Shown piece by piece: positions 26,286 to 34,772 of a stretch of 64,000 bases of DNA. The translations under genes and the position numbers were made by a program. The stretch lies in NCBI GenBank assembly GCA_018242665.1, contig JAFEBL010000007.1, positions 186,001 through 250,000 of the forward strand. Reading direction: 5' to 3'. The notes below the pieces were generated by a model that made no database searches, had not been told where the DNA came from, and saw only the letters and a program-made list of their open reading frames with translations. The DNA is from Nitrospira sp. (GTDB taxonomy: Bacteria > Nitrospirota > Nitrospiria > Nitrospirales > Nitrospiraceae). Positions within the stretch are counted from its first letter, which is position 1; each line of letters begins with the position of its first letter.

Positions 26286-26993
26286 ATGAAGGAATTTTTC
26301 GAGAAGGGTCTCCTTGACCCTCTGGAGTTGATGGCGCGGCAGGTGCTTGCGGTCTTGCCAAGCCTTCTCGCGATGTCCATCATTTTCTTCGCGGGTCTCG
26401 TGGTGGCCTGGACTGCGAGCCAGGCACTGGAACGGCTGTTGCGCGTGGTCGGGCTGGATCGACTGTTCGACCGATTGGGCGTCACCGGCGCCTTGCTTCG
26501 CGGCGGCGTGAAGACCGATCCCTCGCGATTGGTGGGACAAGCGGCCTATTGGCTGGTGATGATCTTTGCGACCGTTGCCGCGTTGGGGGCGCTCAATCTT
26601 CAACCAATCAACGATTTTGCCAAGTCGTTCCTCGCCTATGTCCCGCACTTGGTGACGGCCAGCTTGATCCTGATCGCCGGGTGGCTGCTGTCCAACTTTG
26701 TGTCCCAGGCCGTGCTGATTGCCGCCGTCAACGCGGGGTTGCCTCCGGCACGCCTGGTGGCGACTTGTTCCCGTTGGGGCATTCAGCTGTTGGCGGTGGC
26801 CATGGCGTTGGAGCAACTTGGCATCGCGCAAAATATCGTGGTCGTCGGGTTCGGCATTACGCTGGGAGGGATCGTCATGGCGGGGGCAATCGCCTTCGGT
26901 CTGGGCGCAAAAGATTTGGCCAAAGATTACCTCGAGCGGGGGTTATCGGTTCGGACCCGCAATGGCGCGCCGGATGATTTGAGGCATCTATGA
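26286..26993 (+). CDS. MscS-type (conserved TM helix family) membrane protein
   Basis: A 235-residue integral membrane protein with four or five helices: around residues 20-45 (PSLLAMSIIFFAGLVVAW), 85-105, 115-150 (HLVTASLILIAGWLLSNFV), 165-185 and 190-215 (ITLGGIVMAGAIAFGLGAKDLAKDYLERGL). The final segment resembles the pore-lining TM3 and start of the beta domain of MscS channels, and paired repeats of the PF05552-type 'conserved TM helix' are visible. It lacks the large cytoplasmic vestibule of MscS. GGAGGAGGGAAGC precedes the ATG. Placed directly behind a compatible-solute synthase it may release or sense solutes during osmotic shifts; the role is inferred. Confidence 0.78.
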   Translation: MKEFFEKGLLDPLELMARQVLAVLPSLLAMSIIFFAGLVVAWTASQALERLLRVVGLDRLFDRLGVTGALLRGGVKTDPSRLVGQAAYWLVMIFATVAALGALNLQPINDFAKSFLAYVPHLVTASLILIAGWLLSNFVSQAVLIAAVNAGLPPARLVATCSRWGIQLLAVAMALEQLGIAQNIVVVGFGITLGGIVMAGAIAFGLGAKDLAKDYLERGLSVRTRNGAPDDLRHL

Positions 26994-27253
26994 AGACTGA
27001 ACAAGTGTTGAAGGTCGAAGATAAAGGACAGGGTATGGCCAAGAACATTTCGGAAATTGATGGCGAAGCGAAGGCACGGCGCTGGCTGGGCGGAGAGGCG
27101 GCGGTGCCACGCTACCCCCATCGGCGTCAGAACCCGTTTCGGTTCAACCGCTCGTTGTTGGGGCTGGTGGCCTTTGCCACTGGATTGGGCTTCGTCGGGG
27201 GCCTGCTGATCGGGCTGCAAAGCCGTCGTCCCACTGTTCGACCGAAGGAGTAA
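26990..27253 (+). CDS. Small single-pass membrane protein
   Basis: An 87-residue protein, soluble and basic for its first 50 residues, with one hydrophobic segment LLGLVAFATGLGFVGGLLIG and a basic tail. Its ATG overlaps the stop of the upstream channel-like gene in an ATGA arrangement, so translation is coupled. No family is recognised; it could be a subunit or membrane partner of the channel-like protein. Confidence 0.65.
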   Translation: MKTEQVLKVEDKGQGMAKNISEIDGEAKARRWLGGEAAVPRYPHRRQNPFRFNRSLLGLVAFATGLGFVGGLLIGLQSRRPTVRPKE

Positions 27254-27302
27254 CCATGCGCCGACCGCTGTACCGATGGCGGAGAGTTGTCCGGGAGTGT
27301 CG

Positions 27303-28139
27303 TCAGGTCGAATCGCTCAGGCGATACAACAGGGCCGAGAGACTCCGGTTCCATCCAACCGGTCCGACTCCGTCAGCCCGGATGAGGTGGGGAAGCTGCA
27401 CCTCCGGATCATAGGAGCCGTCGGGTTTCTGGATAAGAATAGGATAGTCCGCGACCGCTAACATGGGCCGATCGTTCAGGCTGTCCCCGAGGCCGATCGT
27501 TACGACTTCTTCCCCCTTTTGTTCCGCCGCCCGCCGATACCACGAAATGAGCCGCGTGCTCGCCAGTCCTTTATCGTTCGCACCCATCACGTGATAAAAC
27601 CGTCCACCCCTGGTGCAGCGGAGTCCTTGCCTCTCTACCGCAGCTTCCAATTGATCCCAGGATATCCCGTCCCCCTCAACGACAAACGGCTCGTCATATT
27701 CCCGCTGGGTTGCCAGCCTGGCCTCATCGGCTGATAAGCCTGTCAGTTGAGCGACCTCTTGAATGGAGAGATCGCCGAACCCCCGCAACCGGCCGCCGAG
27801 TTCCTGTCGAATGCGATTCAACGCCGCACGAAGCCCGGTATAGGCTGTGCCGAGTTCGACGACCTCGTATCCGTCACGAATGGATGCCTGCTCAAGAGGA
27901 AATGGAAAGATGCCGCGTGGAATGAACAACGCCCCGCCATTCTCCACAATAAAGGGAGAGGAATTGTGCAGCCGGCGGCGAAGCGGTTCCATCTCCGACC
28001 GGGTCTTGCTGGAGACGAGAATAAGCGCGGCGCCAAGTTGCTCAAGCAGCGCGAGGGCTTCGCGGGCAGGCTCGTAGGAATAGGTCGTGGTGTCGAGCAG
28101 GCTCCCGTCCAAATCTGTCAGCACGAGGATACGGCGCAT
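27303..28139 (-). CDS. Mannosyl-/glucosyl-3-phosphoglycerate phosphatase (HAD, MPGP family)
   Basis: A 278-residue HAD phosphatase of the MPGP/YedP subfamily. Motif I is LVLTDLDGSLLD, motif II the VSSKTRSEME segment, followed by FIVENGGALFIP, a signature of MPGP enzymes, and motif IV is TIGLGDSLNDRPML. Also VEGDGISWDQLEAAVERQGLRCTRGGRFYHVMGANDKGLA matches the cap domain. These enzymes hydrolyse mannosyl- or glucosyl-3-phosphoglycerate to the compatible solute. It faces the GpgS-like glycosyltransferase gene two genes away, consistent with one pathway on two transcripts. ATG at 28139 chosen because upstream residues are not conserved; AGGAG lies 13 bases before. Confidence 0.85.
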   Translation of the reverse strand: MRRILVLTDLDGSLLDTTTYSYEPAREALALLEQLGAALILVSSKTRSEMEPLRRRLHNSSPFIVENGGALFIPRGIFPFPLEQASIRDGYEVVELGTAYTGLRAALNRIRQELGGRLRGFGDLSIQEVAQLTGLSADEARLATQREYDEPFVVEGDGISWDQLEAAVERQGLRCTRGGRFYHVMGANDKGLASTRLISWYRRAAEQKGEEVVTIGLGDSLNDRPMLAVADYPILIQKPDGSYDPEVQLPHLIRADGVGPVGWNRSLSALLYRLSDST

Positions 28140-28506
28140 AGTCGCTCGGGAACTCCTTCGCAGCAGTATACGGAACTCCCGCCAGCGGAGAAAACCCCGT
28201 GCCGACTGTCGTCTGTCTGGTTCCGTTCTGAACGGTCTACATGCCAGGTCTGTGGCTCCGTCTTGTAGGACGGTTGGCCGGCCGCCGGTTGTGGCCAATC
28301 CGGCACAGGAGAATCCCCAATCAAGATCGTCCCTGGAAGTACCGACAAGGATAGTCACATAGCACTGTCGGATCCCCGGGCACGCAGGGGGGCCTGACCA
28401 GCAGTTCCGACCCCCCGTGCGTACAGGCTCAGAGGAGAACCTTTGCTGTGGCCAGCGATTCAGCCGTGGCACGAATGAAACCGTTGTACGATCATAGGGT
28501 TATCCC
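28140..28506. other. 367-base gap between the phosphatase and giant-protein genes
   Basis: No gene is supported. The region includes the divergent upstream flanks of the phosphatase and giant-protein genes. A hairpin-forming inverted repeat is seen at 28380-28420: GCAC, three unpaired bases and GGGGGG pair with CCCCCC-GTGC across an 18-base loop. Nothing else is recognised. Confidence 0.5.
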
Positions 28507-31500
28507 GTGCGATTCGATAAAAAACCGCCCCTAAAATCCGACAAAAAAGCTCCGCCCAAGTCCCAGAAAAAGGGCAGCATCGGCTACAACAAAAAGTCGG
28601 CGTTGCTTGAGGACGCCATCACGCACATGAACGCGGGCAAGTATGGTCGCGCTTCGTCTGCGCTGAAAGACCTTCTTGCGCTCGATCCCCTCAATGCCGA
28701 AGCGCGCCGATTGTTCGCCACGCTGCATTTGCGGCTCGGCAGTCTCATGAGCGCCAGGTCGGCGTTCGAATCCTTGGCCCGGGAGGCCATGGAGCGCCAG
28801 GACTATTGGTTGGCGGAATCGCTGTTGCGGGAATACCTGACGGCCGGCCCACGGTATGTGCCATTCCTGGTCATGCTGGGACAGGTCTACGAAGACAAGG
28901 GTGATGTCATGGCCGCGGTGGCCGAATATGGCAAGGCGGTCGAAGTCTTGCTGGAAGATCCGGATGTCGAAAAGCCTGATCAGCCCAGTGAACTCTTTGC
29001 GCGCATTCGTTCGCTCGCTCCTGGCAGCCCGGTCGCCTTCCGTTTTGCAGCCATGTTTGACACGGTCACGGGACAAGTGTTGCAGGCCGCTCCGTCCTCG
29101 GCCGCGGCCGAGGTTGCGAATGCAGAGCCCGCTGCTGAGGCGGTGCCGGACTCGCCCGTCGAGAGCACCGGACTCATGCCGTGGGAGCAGATGGATCCCG
29201 TCCCGACCAGTCAAGCGAGTACGGAGCTTGCCCCAGGGCCAGTAGCGGAGCCTTCGCCGGACGTTGTGGATGCGCTCGTGCTTCCTACCGCCCCAGCGGA
29301 AACAGTTCCAGCAATGACTCAACAGATGGAACCGCCGGAGTCGCCGGCGCTTCCTCCAGCCATGGTATCGGAGGCCAAGACGGAAGCGGATGGGTCAGTC
29401 GAGATGGCCTTGCCGCCTGTCGCGGTTGCGCCAAAGTCCGGTGCAGGGGAAGCTCTCGATCCAATCGCTCCTGCCGCTCCGAGTTTGGAATCACCTGGGC
29501 CTGAAGAAGCAGTCGTAGCAGCTGCGACGCAACCGAGCGAGTCTGCTCTGGATCTTGCCTCGCCTGCTGACCCGGTGGTTCCTGTCCTTGCGGTGTTGCC
29601 ACAGAGTGGGAGTCACCCGATCGTCGAAATGCCCAAGAGTCCAGCACCGATGCCCTGGGATCAAGTGGAGGAAGTGGCCATTCTCATTCCTCCGCCGACC
29701 GAGTCTGTGCCAACAGCGGCGGCCGACGGCCCTGCCTCATCCGCAGTGGAAGCGGCAGCCCCTTCAGCACCGATTGAGGCGACGACTCCGGCCCCCACGA
29801 TCGAAGTGCTCACGCAGACCAGCAGCCTCCCCATTGCCCAGGCCCCGACGAGCCCGGCACCGATGCCATGGGATCAAGTTCAGGAAGGAGTGAGTTCGAC
29901 GCCGGCAATGACCGACCTGCCCCATGAAAGCCCCATCGAGGCAACGGCATCGCCTAGCGAGGAGGCGGCGCCGTTGCCGCTGTCTGACGCGACGACCACA
30001 GCAGAACCGGCAGGTGCCCCGGCCCGCGCTGACGTCACCTCTTCCGGGCTGACGTGGGATGAAATTCTCGCGGCGGTCGCGGCTATGCAAGCGTCTCCCG
30101 AGCCGGCCGCCATCCGCTCACAAGATTTCGCTGCGCCCGTTTCCGATCAGGTTCCGGCTGAACCTGTGGTTCCGCTGGCCTCTGGTGCGCCTGATGGCGT
30201 TGGGGCCACGCCGTCGGATCTACCGACGGCAGCCTCGATTGATTCGGGTGCTCCCCTTCCTTCGTTGTCTGCCCCCATGCCGTGGGAACAGATCGAAGCG
30301 GAGCATATCGTCATCCCGCCGCAGGAGCCGGACTCAACAGCGGTTCCTATATTGGATGCGCCCGTCGAGGTGAAACAGGATCTCACGTCGGCGCCGGTCG
30401 AGCCGGACTCGTCCGAGCTTGCGGCGACGGTTGACATGACTGGACAGCAGTCCGAGGTCGCTCCCGCCGTGGATGCGCAGATCGATGCAGCGCCCGGGTT
30501 CCAACTCCTGTCTTCCGATGCTCCGATTGAGCCGCAGGGTGAATTGACGCCGTCTCCCGTTGAGATGCGGGAGACCGTGGATGCATCGGCGCCGGATTTG
30601 TCACCGGAGTCCGGCCCGCTGTCTTCCTCCATGAGTGAGGCACCGACGGAGCCCGCCTTCCGTTTGGCCGAACCCAACAAGTTGACGCAGACAGAACCCG
30701 AGGTGCCGCGTCCGGTCATTGAGCCCGTCGACGAATTCTCACTGGCCGACAGCCAACCACTGGTGACGCTGGTTTCACCGCCGGAAGCAGTGGTTCCACG
30801 CGTGGTGCCGATAGAGGCGACGCCTGTGCAGGAGCAGGTCAGCCCCGCCTTGAGCGAAATAGCTGTGGAGGCCGCAGTCACGTCAGGTTCGCCTGAGCCG
30901 GCCGTCGAGCCAATGAATGCCCAGATGGAGGAGCCCGCGGTGCAGCCGCCGGCTCCCGTTGATCCGGAGCTGTCCGCGGTGCTGGAGATGGATTCGGTTC
31001 CTGAGCAGGAACTGGTGGTGCAGCCCACTGCTGAACTCCGGCCTCAGATTCCCGCCCACGAAGCCGTCACCGAGCCTACCGAATGCGTGCCGGTTCCAGC
31101 TGATGTTCCGGCAGAGCCGCTAATGGTTTCGGAGATTCACGAGGCGGCGGTGGTGGCAGAAGAAGCGCCGCTGCCGACGTCCATGCCCGTTGCCCCTGCA
31201 GACGTTCTGGATCCGGTGTTATCCGATGCTGGAGAGGTGCCGGCCGAACCCGTCGCTGTTTCAGCAGAGGAGGCGCCTACAGCGTTGACAGCGGCCCCCT
31301 CCGAGCCGGTCGCCGACGAGCCTGTGAAGATTCTCTGGGACAATGCCCTGTCCGCGCCGCCGGCTCCTTCGTCCAACGGAAACATGCTGACTCGCTGGTT
31401 CAAAAAATCTGCAGAGACGGTTCCAGCCGACAGGGCCGCAGTTCCAGAGATCGCACCGCCTGCCGATGAACCAGCCGCTCTTGACGCATCTGTGCCGTTG

Positions 31501-33072
31501 CTCGAAGCGGTGCCGGCCGAACCCAGTGCGCCGATCGAGGAGCCTCTGCTCGAACCGGTGGCACAAGCGACGCGGGTGTTTGTCGAAGAGCCACCTCAGC
31601 GGCCGACGCTCAATCCGCCTGCCGGGAAGAGTCTAGGGACGCGTGCGGGAGAGGCAGTGGCTTCGCTGGTCGGCGCCGGGGTGTCCACCACGCGGTCGCT
31701 GGTGGTGATGGCGCTGGCCTTTGTGGGGCTGCTGTTGTTTCTGGTCGGAGGAACCGTGGCGGCGGTGGCGTTGACATGGCTGGTTCTCGAAGAGCAGCCA
31801 AGCGCAGCCTATCGTACCATGACGTCCGTGCCCCAGAAGATGCTCCAGGATTCAGCCAAGAACGGTTATTTCCTTCTTCTTGGCTTCGGGGCGCCCGCGG
31901 CACAGGACCCGATGCAAGCCGGAATAGACCGGCGTGCCGAGAGTAGCGATCAGGCCCTGGCGCATGCCTGTCTGACCGGGGAGGGCTCAACAGCGGCCGG
32001 TGAGTACAACGCATCGGCTGAGGTCGGCAAATGGATCAAGACCTCGGACCCTGCGCAGCAGATGTCCCAACACGCTGCAGAGGTCAAAGCATTGGTGTCC
32101 AAGCATGAGGTTGGACTGGGACGATATCGGCAATGGCTGGGCAAGCCGTTTGAGGATGAGGGATACGGGCAATCGATCAGCCCGAACTGCGGCCTGATTC
32201 TTCAGGCGCATCGGCTTTATGTGGCGGACGGGTTTGCGCAGGATGTCGAGATAGGGATGGCCCGTCTCGAAACCGATGTGACGGCCTGGCGAACGGTCTT
32301 CGGACAGGCCAAGACGATGCCGATGAAGCTGCTGGCTGCGGCCGCAATCAATGACGACAGTGCGGTGATGGGTGGGCTGCTCCAGCGGCCGGAGCTCGAT
32401 GAGCGGCAGATCAGCCGGGTCGCGAAATTCGCGCGGCCGCTTGAATCGACTGAGCAGTCGATTCGTTGGCCGATGCAGAGCGAGTTCGTGTTGGCCACCA
32501 AAACGGTGGATGAGGCCATCAGCCGAGACCGGTCGGAAAGCCGTCCGTTCTACAGTGCGATTGCGGCGGCCTTGCCCCTGCCGAAGCAGCGTCGATTCAA
32601 TGCCTACGCGGAATATTATGATGTTGCGGGCAAGGCCGCGGCGGAGGGTCGGTATGCAGATCTGCCCAAACAATCACAATTTGTGCATCTGCCTCCCTAT
32701 GGCGTCAGCGATGTCGTGCTGAACCCTATTGAGAGCCTTGTCGGAGTCGATCCCCTTCCCACCTGGGAGGTCTATGCCGGACGAGTGTTGGAAACCGATG
32801 CACGCCTGAGATTGGCCTCATTGCAGGCCTGGTTGCGCCGGACACCGTCTGAACAAGACCTGTTGACGAGGTTGGCGAAGGCCGGACAAGGGATGTACGA
32901 TCCCTTCACAGGCCTGCCGATGCTGGTTAATCTCAAGAAGGGCGTCCTGTACAGCATCGGTCCCGACCTCAAGGACAATGAAGCGCAGGAGCGATTTGAC
33001 CTCGTGGCTCAAATTCCCGCTGTGGCCTGGACTGGTGGAAAAAAGACGACCGAACCGGGTGCCGCCAAGTGA
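28507..33072 (+). CDS. Giant TPR/Pro-Ala-Glu-rich membrane protein with PMPW motifs
   Basis: A 1,521-residue single-pass protein. A Lys/Pro-rich start is followed by TPR-like helices (about residues 25-165: ALLEDAITHMNAGKYGRAS, VMLGQVYEDKGDVMAAVAEYGKA). Residues 190-1050 are low-complexity, Pro/Ala/Glu/Val/Ser-rich and likely unstructured, with four copies of MPW(D/E)Q at residues 224, 382, 453 and 591 and related W517-D-E and W944-D-N. A transmembrane helix (VVMALAFVGLLLFLVGGTVAAVALTW) lies near 1065-1095, then a folded C-terminal domain of about 420 residues. Starts at GTG. A tethering or assembly scaffold is likely; FimV has the mirror-image layout. Function unknown. Confidence 0.8.
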   Translation: MRFDKKPPLKSDKKAPPKSQKKGSIGYNKKSALLEDAITHMNAGKYGRASSALKDLLALDPLNAEARRLFATLHLRLGSLMSARSAFESLAREAMERQDYWLAESLLREYLTAGPRYVPFLVMLGQVYEDKGDVMAAVAEYGKAVEVLLEDPDVEKPDQPSELFARIRSLAPGSPVAFRFAAMFDTVTGQVLQAAPSSAAAEVANAEPAAEAVPDSPVESTGLMPWEQMDPVPTSQASTELAPGPVAEPSPDVVDALVLPTAPAETVPAMTQQMEPPESPALPPAMVSEAKTEADGSVEMALPPVAVAPKSGAGEALDPIAPAAPSLESPGPEEAVVAAATQPSESALDLASPADPVVPVLAVLPQSGSHPIVEMPKSPAPMPWDQVEEVAILIPPPTESVPTAAADGPASSAVEAAAPSAPIEATTPAPTIEVLTQTSSLPIAQAPTSPAPMPWDQVQEGVSSTPAMTDLPHESPIEATASPSEEAAPLPLSDATTTAEPAGAPARADVTSSGLTWDEILAAVAAMQASPEPAAIRSQDFAAPVSDQVPAEPVVPLASGAPDGVGATPSDLPTAASIDSGAPLPSLSAPMPWEQIEAEHIVIPPQEPDSTAVPILDAPVEVKQDLTSAPVEPDSSELAATVDMTGQQSEVAPAVDAQIDAAPGFQLLSSDAPIEPQGELTPSPVEMRETVDASAPDLSPESGPLSSSMSEAPTEPAFRLAEPNKLTQTEPEVPRPVIEPVDEFSLADSQPLVTLVSPPEAVVPRVVPIEATPVQEQVSPALSEIAVEAAVTSGSPEPAVEPMNAQMEEPAVQPPAPVDPELSAVLEMDSVPEQELVVQPTAELRPQIPAHEAVTEPTECVPVPADVPAEPLMVSEIHEAAVVAEEAPLPTSMPVAPADVLDPVLSDAGEVPAEPVAVSAEEAPTALTAAPSEPVADEPVKILWDNALSAPPAPSSNGNMLTRWFKKSAETVPADRAAVPEIAPPADEPAALDASVPLLEAVPAEPSAPIEEPLLEPVAQATRVFVEEPPQRPTLNPPAGKSLGTRAGEAVASLVGAGVSTTRSLVVMALAFVGLLLFLVGGTVAAVALTWLVLEEQPSAAYRTMTSVPQKMLQDSAKNGYFLLLGFGAPAAQDPMQAGIDRRAESSDQALAHACLTGEGSTAAGEYNASAEVGKWIKTSDPAQQMSQHAAEVKALVSKHEVGLGRYRQWLGKPFEDEGYGQSISPNCGLILQAHRLYVADGFAQDVEIGMARLETDVTAWRTVFGQAKTMPMKLLAAAAINDDSAVMGGLLQRPELDERQISRVAKFARPLESTEQSIRWPMQSEFVLATKTVDEAISRDRSESRPFYSAIAAALPLPKQRRFNAYAEYYDVAGKAAAEGRYADLPKQSQFVHLPPYGVSDVVLNPIESLVGVDPLPTWEVYAGRVLETDARLRLASLQAWLRRTPSEQDLLTRLAKAGQGMYDPFTGLPMLVNLKKGVLYSIGPDLKDNEAQERFDLVAQIPAVAWTGGKKTTEPGAAK

Positions 33073-33183
33073 CGCATTGACGATGTGTGATCCACGACTT
33101 CCTTCGCGTTCGCCTGAGAATCTCGATCGGGGTCCCCGTTCTCGCCGGTAGCGCGTTCCCTCGTATTGAAACCCCCACGTTAG

Positions 33184-33197
33184 TCAGGTCAACCTGA
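33184..33197. promoter_or_regulatory. 14-base dyad upstream of the sigma operon
   Basis: TCAGGT-CA-ACCTGA is a perfect palindrome, 96 bases before the putative leader gene start. A GAAACC at 33168-33173 lies just upstream of the dyad, resembling the -35 element of some ECF-type promoters. The pairing is clear; the role is a guess. Confidence 0.3.
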
Positions 33198-33279
33198 GCC
33201 GGTTATTTGCGTTTCTTCTCTCAGGGGACGGGTTCGCCCTGCGTGTCAGGAGAGCCCACCGGCAAGGAGGAACGCGCGA

Positions 33280-33501
33280 ATGGTCTGCAGGGTCATGAGG
33301 CAATCTCAAACCACTCTTGATTTCATCGGGGTGCAGGCTGAGAATCGCACGGGGAGTACCCATTTGTTGCGCCGGGCTTATGATCTTCGGCGGTGTGGCA
33401 CGAACGGGTCCCATCGGCAAGAGGGCGCCGGTGGCCGGCTGACTCATGGTGATCTTCTGGGAGTCGGCCGCTTGATGCCGATGAAACGGGTGGGGGAATG
33501 A
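33280..33501 (+). CDS. Possible leader peptide coupled to the sigma factor gene
   Basis: A 73-residue frame with an ideal ribosome-binding site: AGGAGG at 33265-33270, 9 bases before ATG. It ends in TGA at 33499-33501, overlapping the ATG of the sigma factor gene (33498), the same ATGA arrangement used by the next genes in this operon. The product is basic (RRAYDLRRC, SHRQEGAGGR) with no recognised domain or signal peptide. It could be a true small protein or a leader whose translation sets sigma factor expression. Without homologues the call is tentative. Confidence 0.4.
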   Translation: MVCRVMRQSQTTLDFIGVQAENRTGSTHLLRRAYDLRRCGTNGSHRQEGAGGRLTHGDLLGVGRLMPMKRVGE

Positions 33502-34115
33502 GCGGCTGGCCTGTTCCTGCGGCCGTCAATGGACAGCCAGGCAATCTCTGCCTGGGTGAGAGGGTGGGCTCTCTGGATCGAACCCAGGCATTAGACCGGT
33601 TCCTGGCGGGGATTGAGCGGCGCGCATTCCGCATGGCGCATATCGCCACGGGGAACGAAGATGAGGCGCTGGATCTTATCCAGGATGCCATGCTGAAACT
33701 GGCCGAAAAGTATGGTGCGCGGCCTGAAGAGGAATGGGGCCCGCTGTTCCATTGCATTCTTCAAAGTCGGATTCGAGACTGGTATCGACGGGAACGGGTG
33801 CGAAATCGGCTGCGGGAGTTCTTTCGCGGGCCGCAGGACGAAGAAGAGGGCGAAGACCCGCTGGAACAGGTTGCCGATGTCACGGTGCCTGCACCGGATG
33901 AAGAGGTGCAGCGAAAGCGAGCCTGTGCGGCCTTGGAGGTGGCCTTGCGGGCCCTTCCGCTCCGGCAGCAGCAGGCGTTTCTCTTGCGCATCTGGGAAGA
34001 ACAAGACGTGGCGCAGACGGCCCGGGCCATGGGCTGCTCGGAAGGCAGCGTCAAAACGCATTTGTTCCGCGCGTTACAGGTCTTGCGACAGCGGTTGGGA
34101 GCACATTGGCCATGA
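33498..34115 (+). CDS. ECF-type RNA polymerase sigma factor
   Basis: A 205-residue sigma-70 family factor. Region 2 shows FLAGIERRAFRMAHIATGNEDEALDLIQDAMLKLAEKY; region 4 shows ALEVALRALPLRQQQAFLLRIWEEQDVAQTARAMG followed by SEGSVKTHLFRALQVLRQRL. An acidic linker (PQDEEEGEDP) joins the domains. It heads (or nearly heads) a tight operon: the next gene begins in its stop codon (ATGA). The ATG at 33498 is preceded by GGGGGA, very close, and may depend on ribosomes finishing the upstream 73-codon frame. Confidence 0.88.
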   Translation: MSGWPVPAAVNGQPGNLCLGERVGSLDRTQALDRFLAGIERRAFRMAHIATGNEDEALDLIQDAMLKLAEKYGARPEEEWGPLFHCILQSRIRDWYRRERVRNRLREFFRGPQDEEEGEDPLEQVADVTVPAPDEEVQRKRACAALEVALRALPLRQQQAFLLRIWEEQDVAQTARAMGCSEGSVKTHLFRALQVLRQRLGAHWP

Positions 34116-34468
34116 ACCCACGATCGGATGAACAGCTGGATCCAGTGGCAGTAGAGGCGAAGCGTCTGCTCGATGACAGTGTCGAGGAACTCGATCGGAA
34201 GACGGTGTTATCGTTGCAGCGTGCGCGGCTCAATGCTGTGAGCCTGTCACGCACGGGGCGCCCTTGGCCTCGATGGGTTCCGGCGCTAGCCTTGGCCTCG
34301 ATGGCGGCTCTGGCGATGACGATGTGGCTGTGGCAGGCGAATGGTGTGAACCATTCACATCTGCTTTTGGAAGATCTCGAATTGATGCAATCGCCGGAGA
34401 ATCTCGAACTATCCGAGGATCTCGAATTTTACGATTGGCTGGCTGATGGTCCTGCCACCACCGGGTAA
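34112..34468 (+). CDS. Single-pass membrane protein, probable anti-sigma factor (DUF3619-like)
   Basis: A 118-residue protein: a soluble N-terminal half (AVEAKRLLDDSVEELDRKTVLSLQRARLNAV), one hydrophobic segment WVPALALASMAALAMTMWLW and an acidic outer tail (LLEDLELMQSPENLELSEDLEFYDWL). Its layout and position, with the ATG overlapping the sigma factor stop, suit a membrane anti-sigma factor, as in DUF3619 proteins; no zinc-finger cysteines are present. The repeated acidic ELxxxxDLEFYDWL tail, DUF3619-type, is commonly found in such pairs with DUF3106 proteins. Confidence 0.7.
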   Translation: MNPRSDEQLDPVAVEAKRLLDDSVEELDRKTVLSLQRARLNAVSLSRTGRPWPRWVPALALASMAALAMTMWLWQANGVNHSHLLLEDLELMQSPENLELSEDLEFYDWLADGPATTG

Positions 34469-34772
34469 GACAGGACTGGTGCTCCTGGCCTGCCTGGCCG
34501 TCGGGGTTGCGGAAGCGGCGCCAGTCCCGCCACCACCGGCAGAAGAGCTGGATGCCGAGTTGCTCGATTTCCTAGGCAGTTGGCAGGACGAGGATGGTCG
34601 CTGGGTTGATCCGTTCTCCGTGACCAACGATCCTGTTGCGCAGCCTGGTGTGGAATCACAATCGAATCGCAAGGACATGCCAGCGGATGTTCGCAAGCCT
34701 GCCGAGGAGAAACCGTCAACATCTGCCAAAGATCGTCCGCGCGACCGACGGAGAATGGAAACGAGCCCATGA
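34446..34772 (+). CDS. Small secreted protein of the sigma operon
   Basis: A 108-residue exported protein: signal peptide (LVLLACLAVGVAEAA), then an acidic helical stretch EELDAELLDFLGSWQDEDGRWVDPF and a charged, Lys/Arg-rich tail. It overlaps the upstream anti-sigma-like gene by 23 bases and the downstream gene by 4, so the operon is translated as a chain. No family is recognised; the ELLDFLGxW segment recurs in small secreted partners of DUF3106 proteins. Confidence 0.65.
   Translation: MVLPPPGKTGLVLLACLAVGVAEAAPVPPPPAEELDAELLDFLGSWQDEDGRWVDPFSVTNDPVAQPGVESQSNRKDMPADVRKPAEEKPSTSAKDRPRDRRRMETSP

Noticed and set aside
30147-31028. A 293-codon minus-strand frame, Ser/Gly/Thr-rich, opposite the giant protein
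   Set aside because: Its composition mirrors the Pro/Ala/Glu codons of the sense strand; no start signal or recognisable domain.
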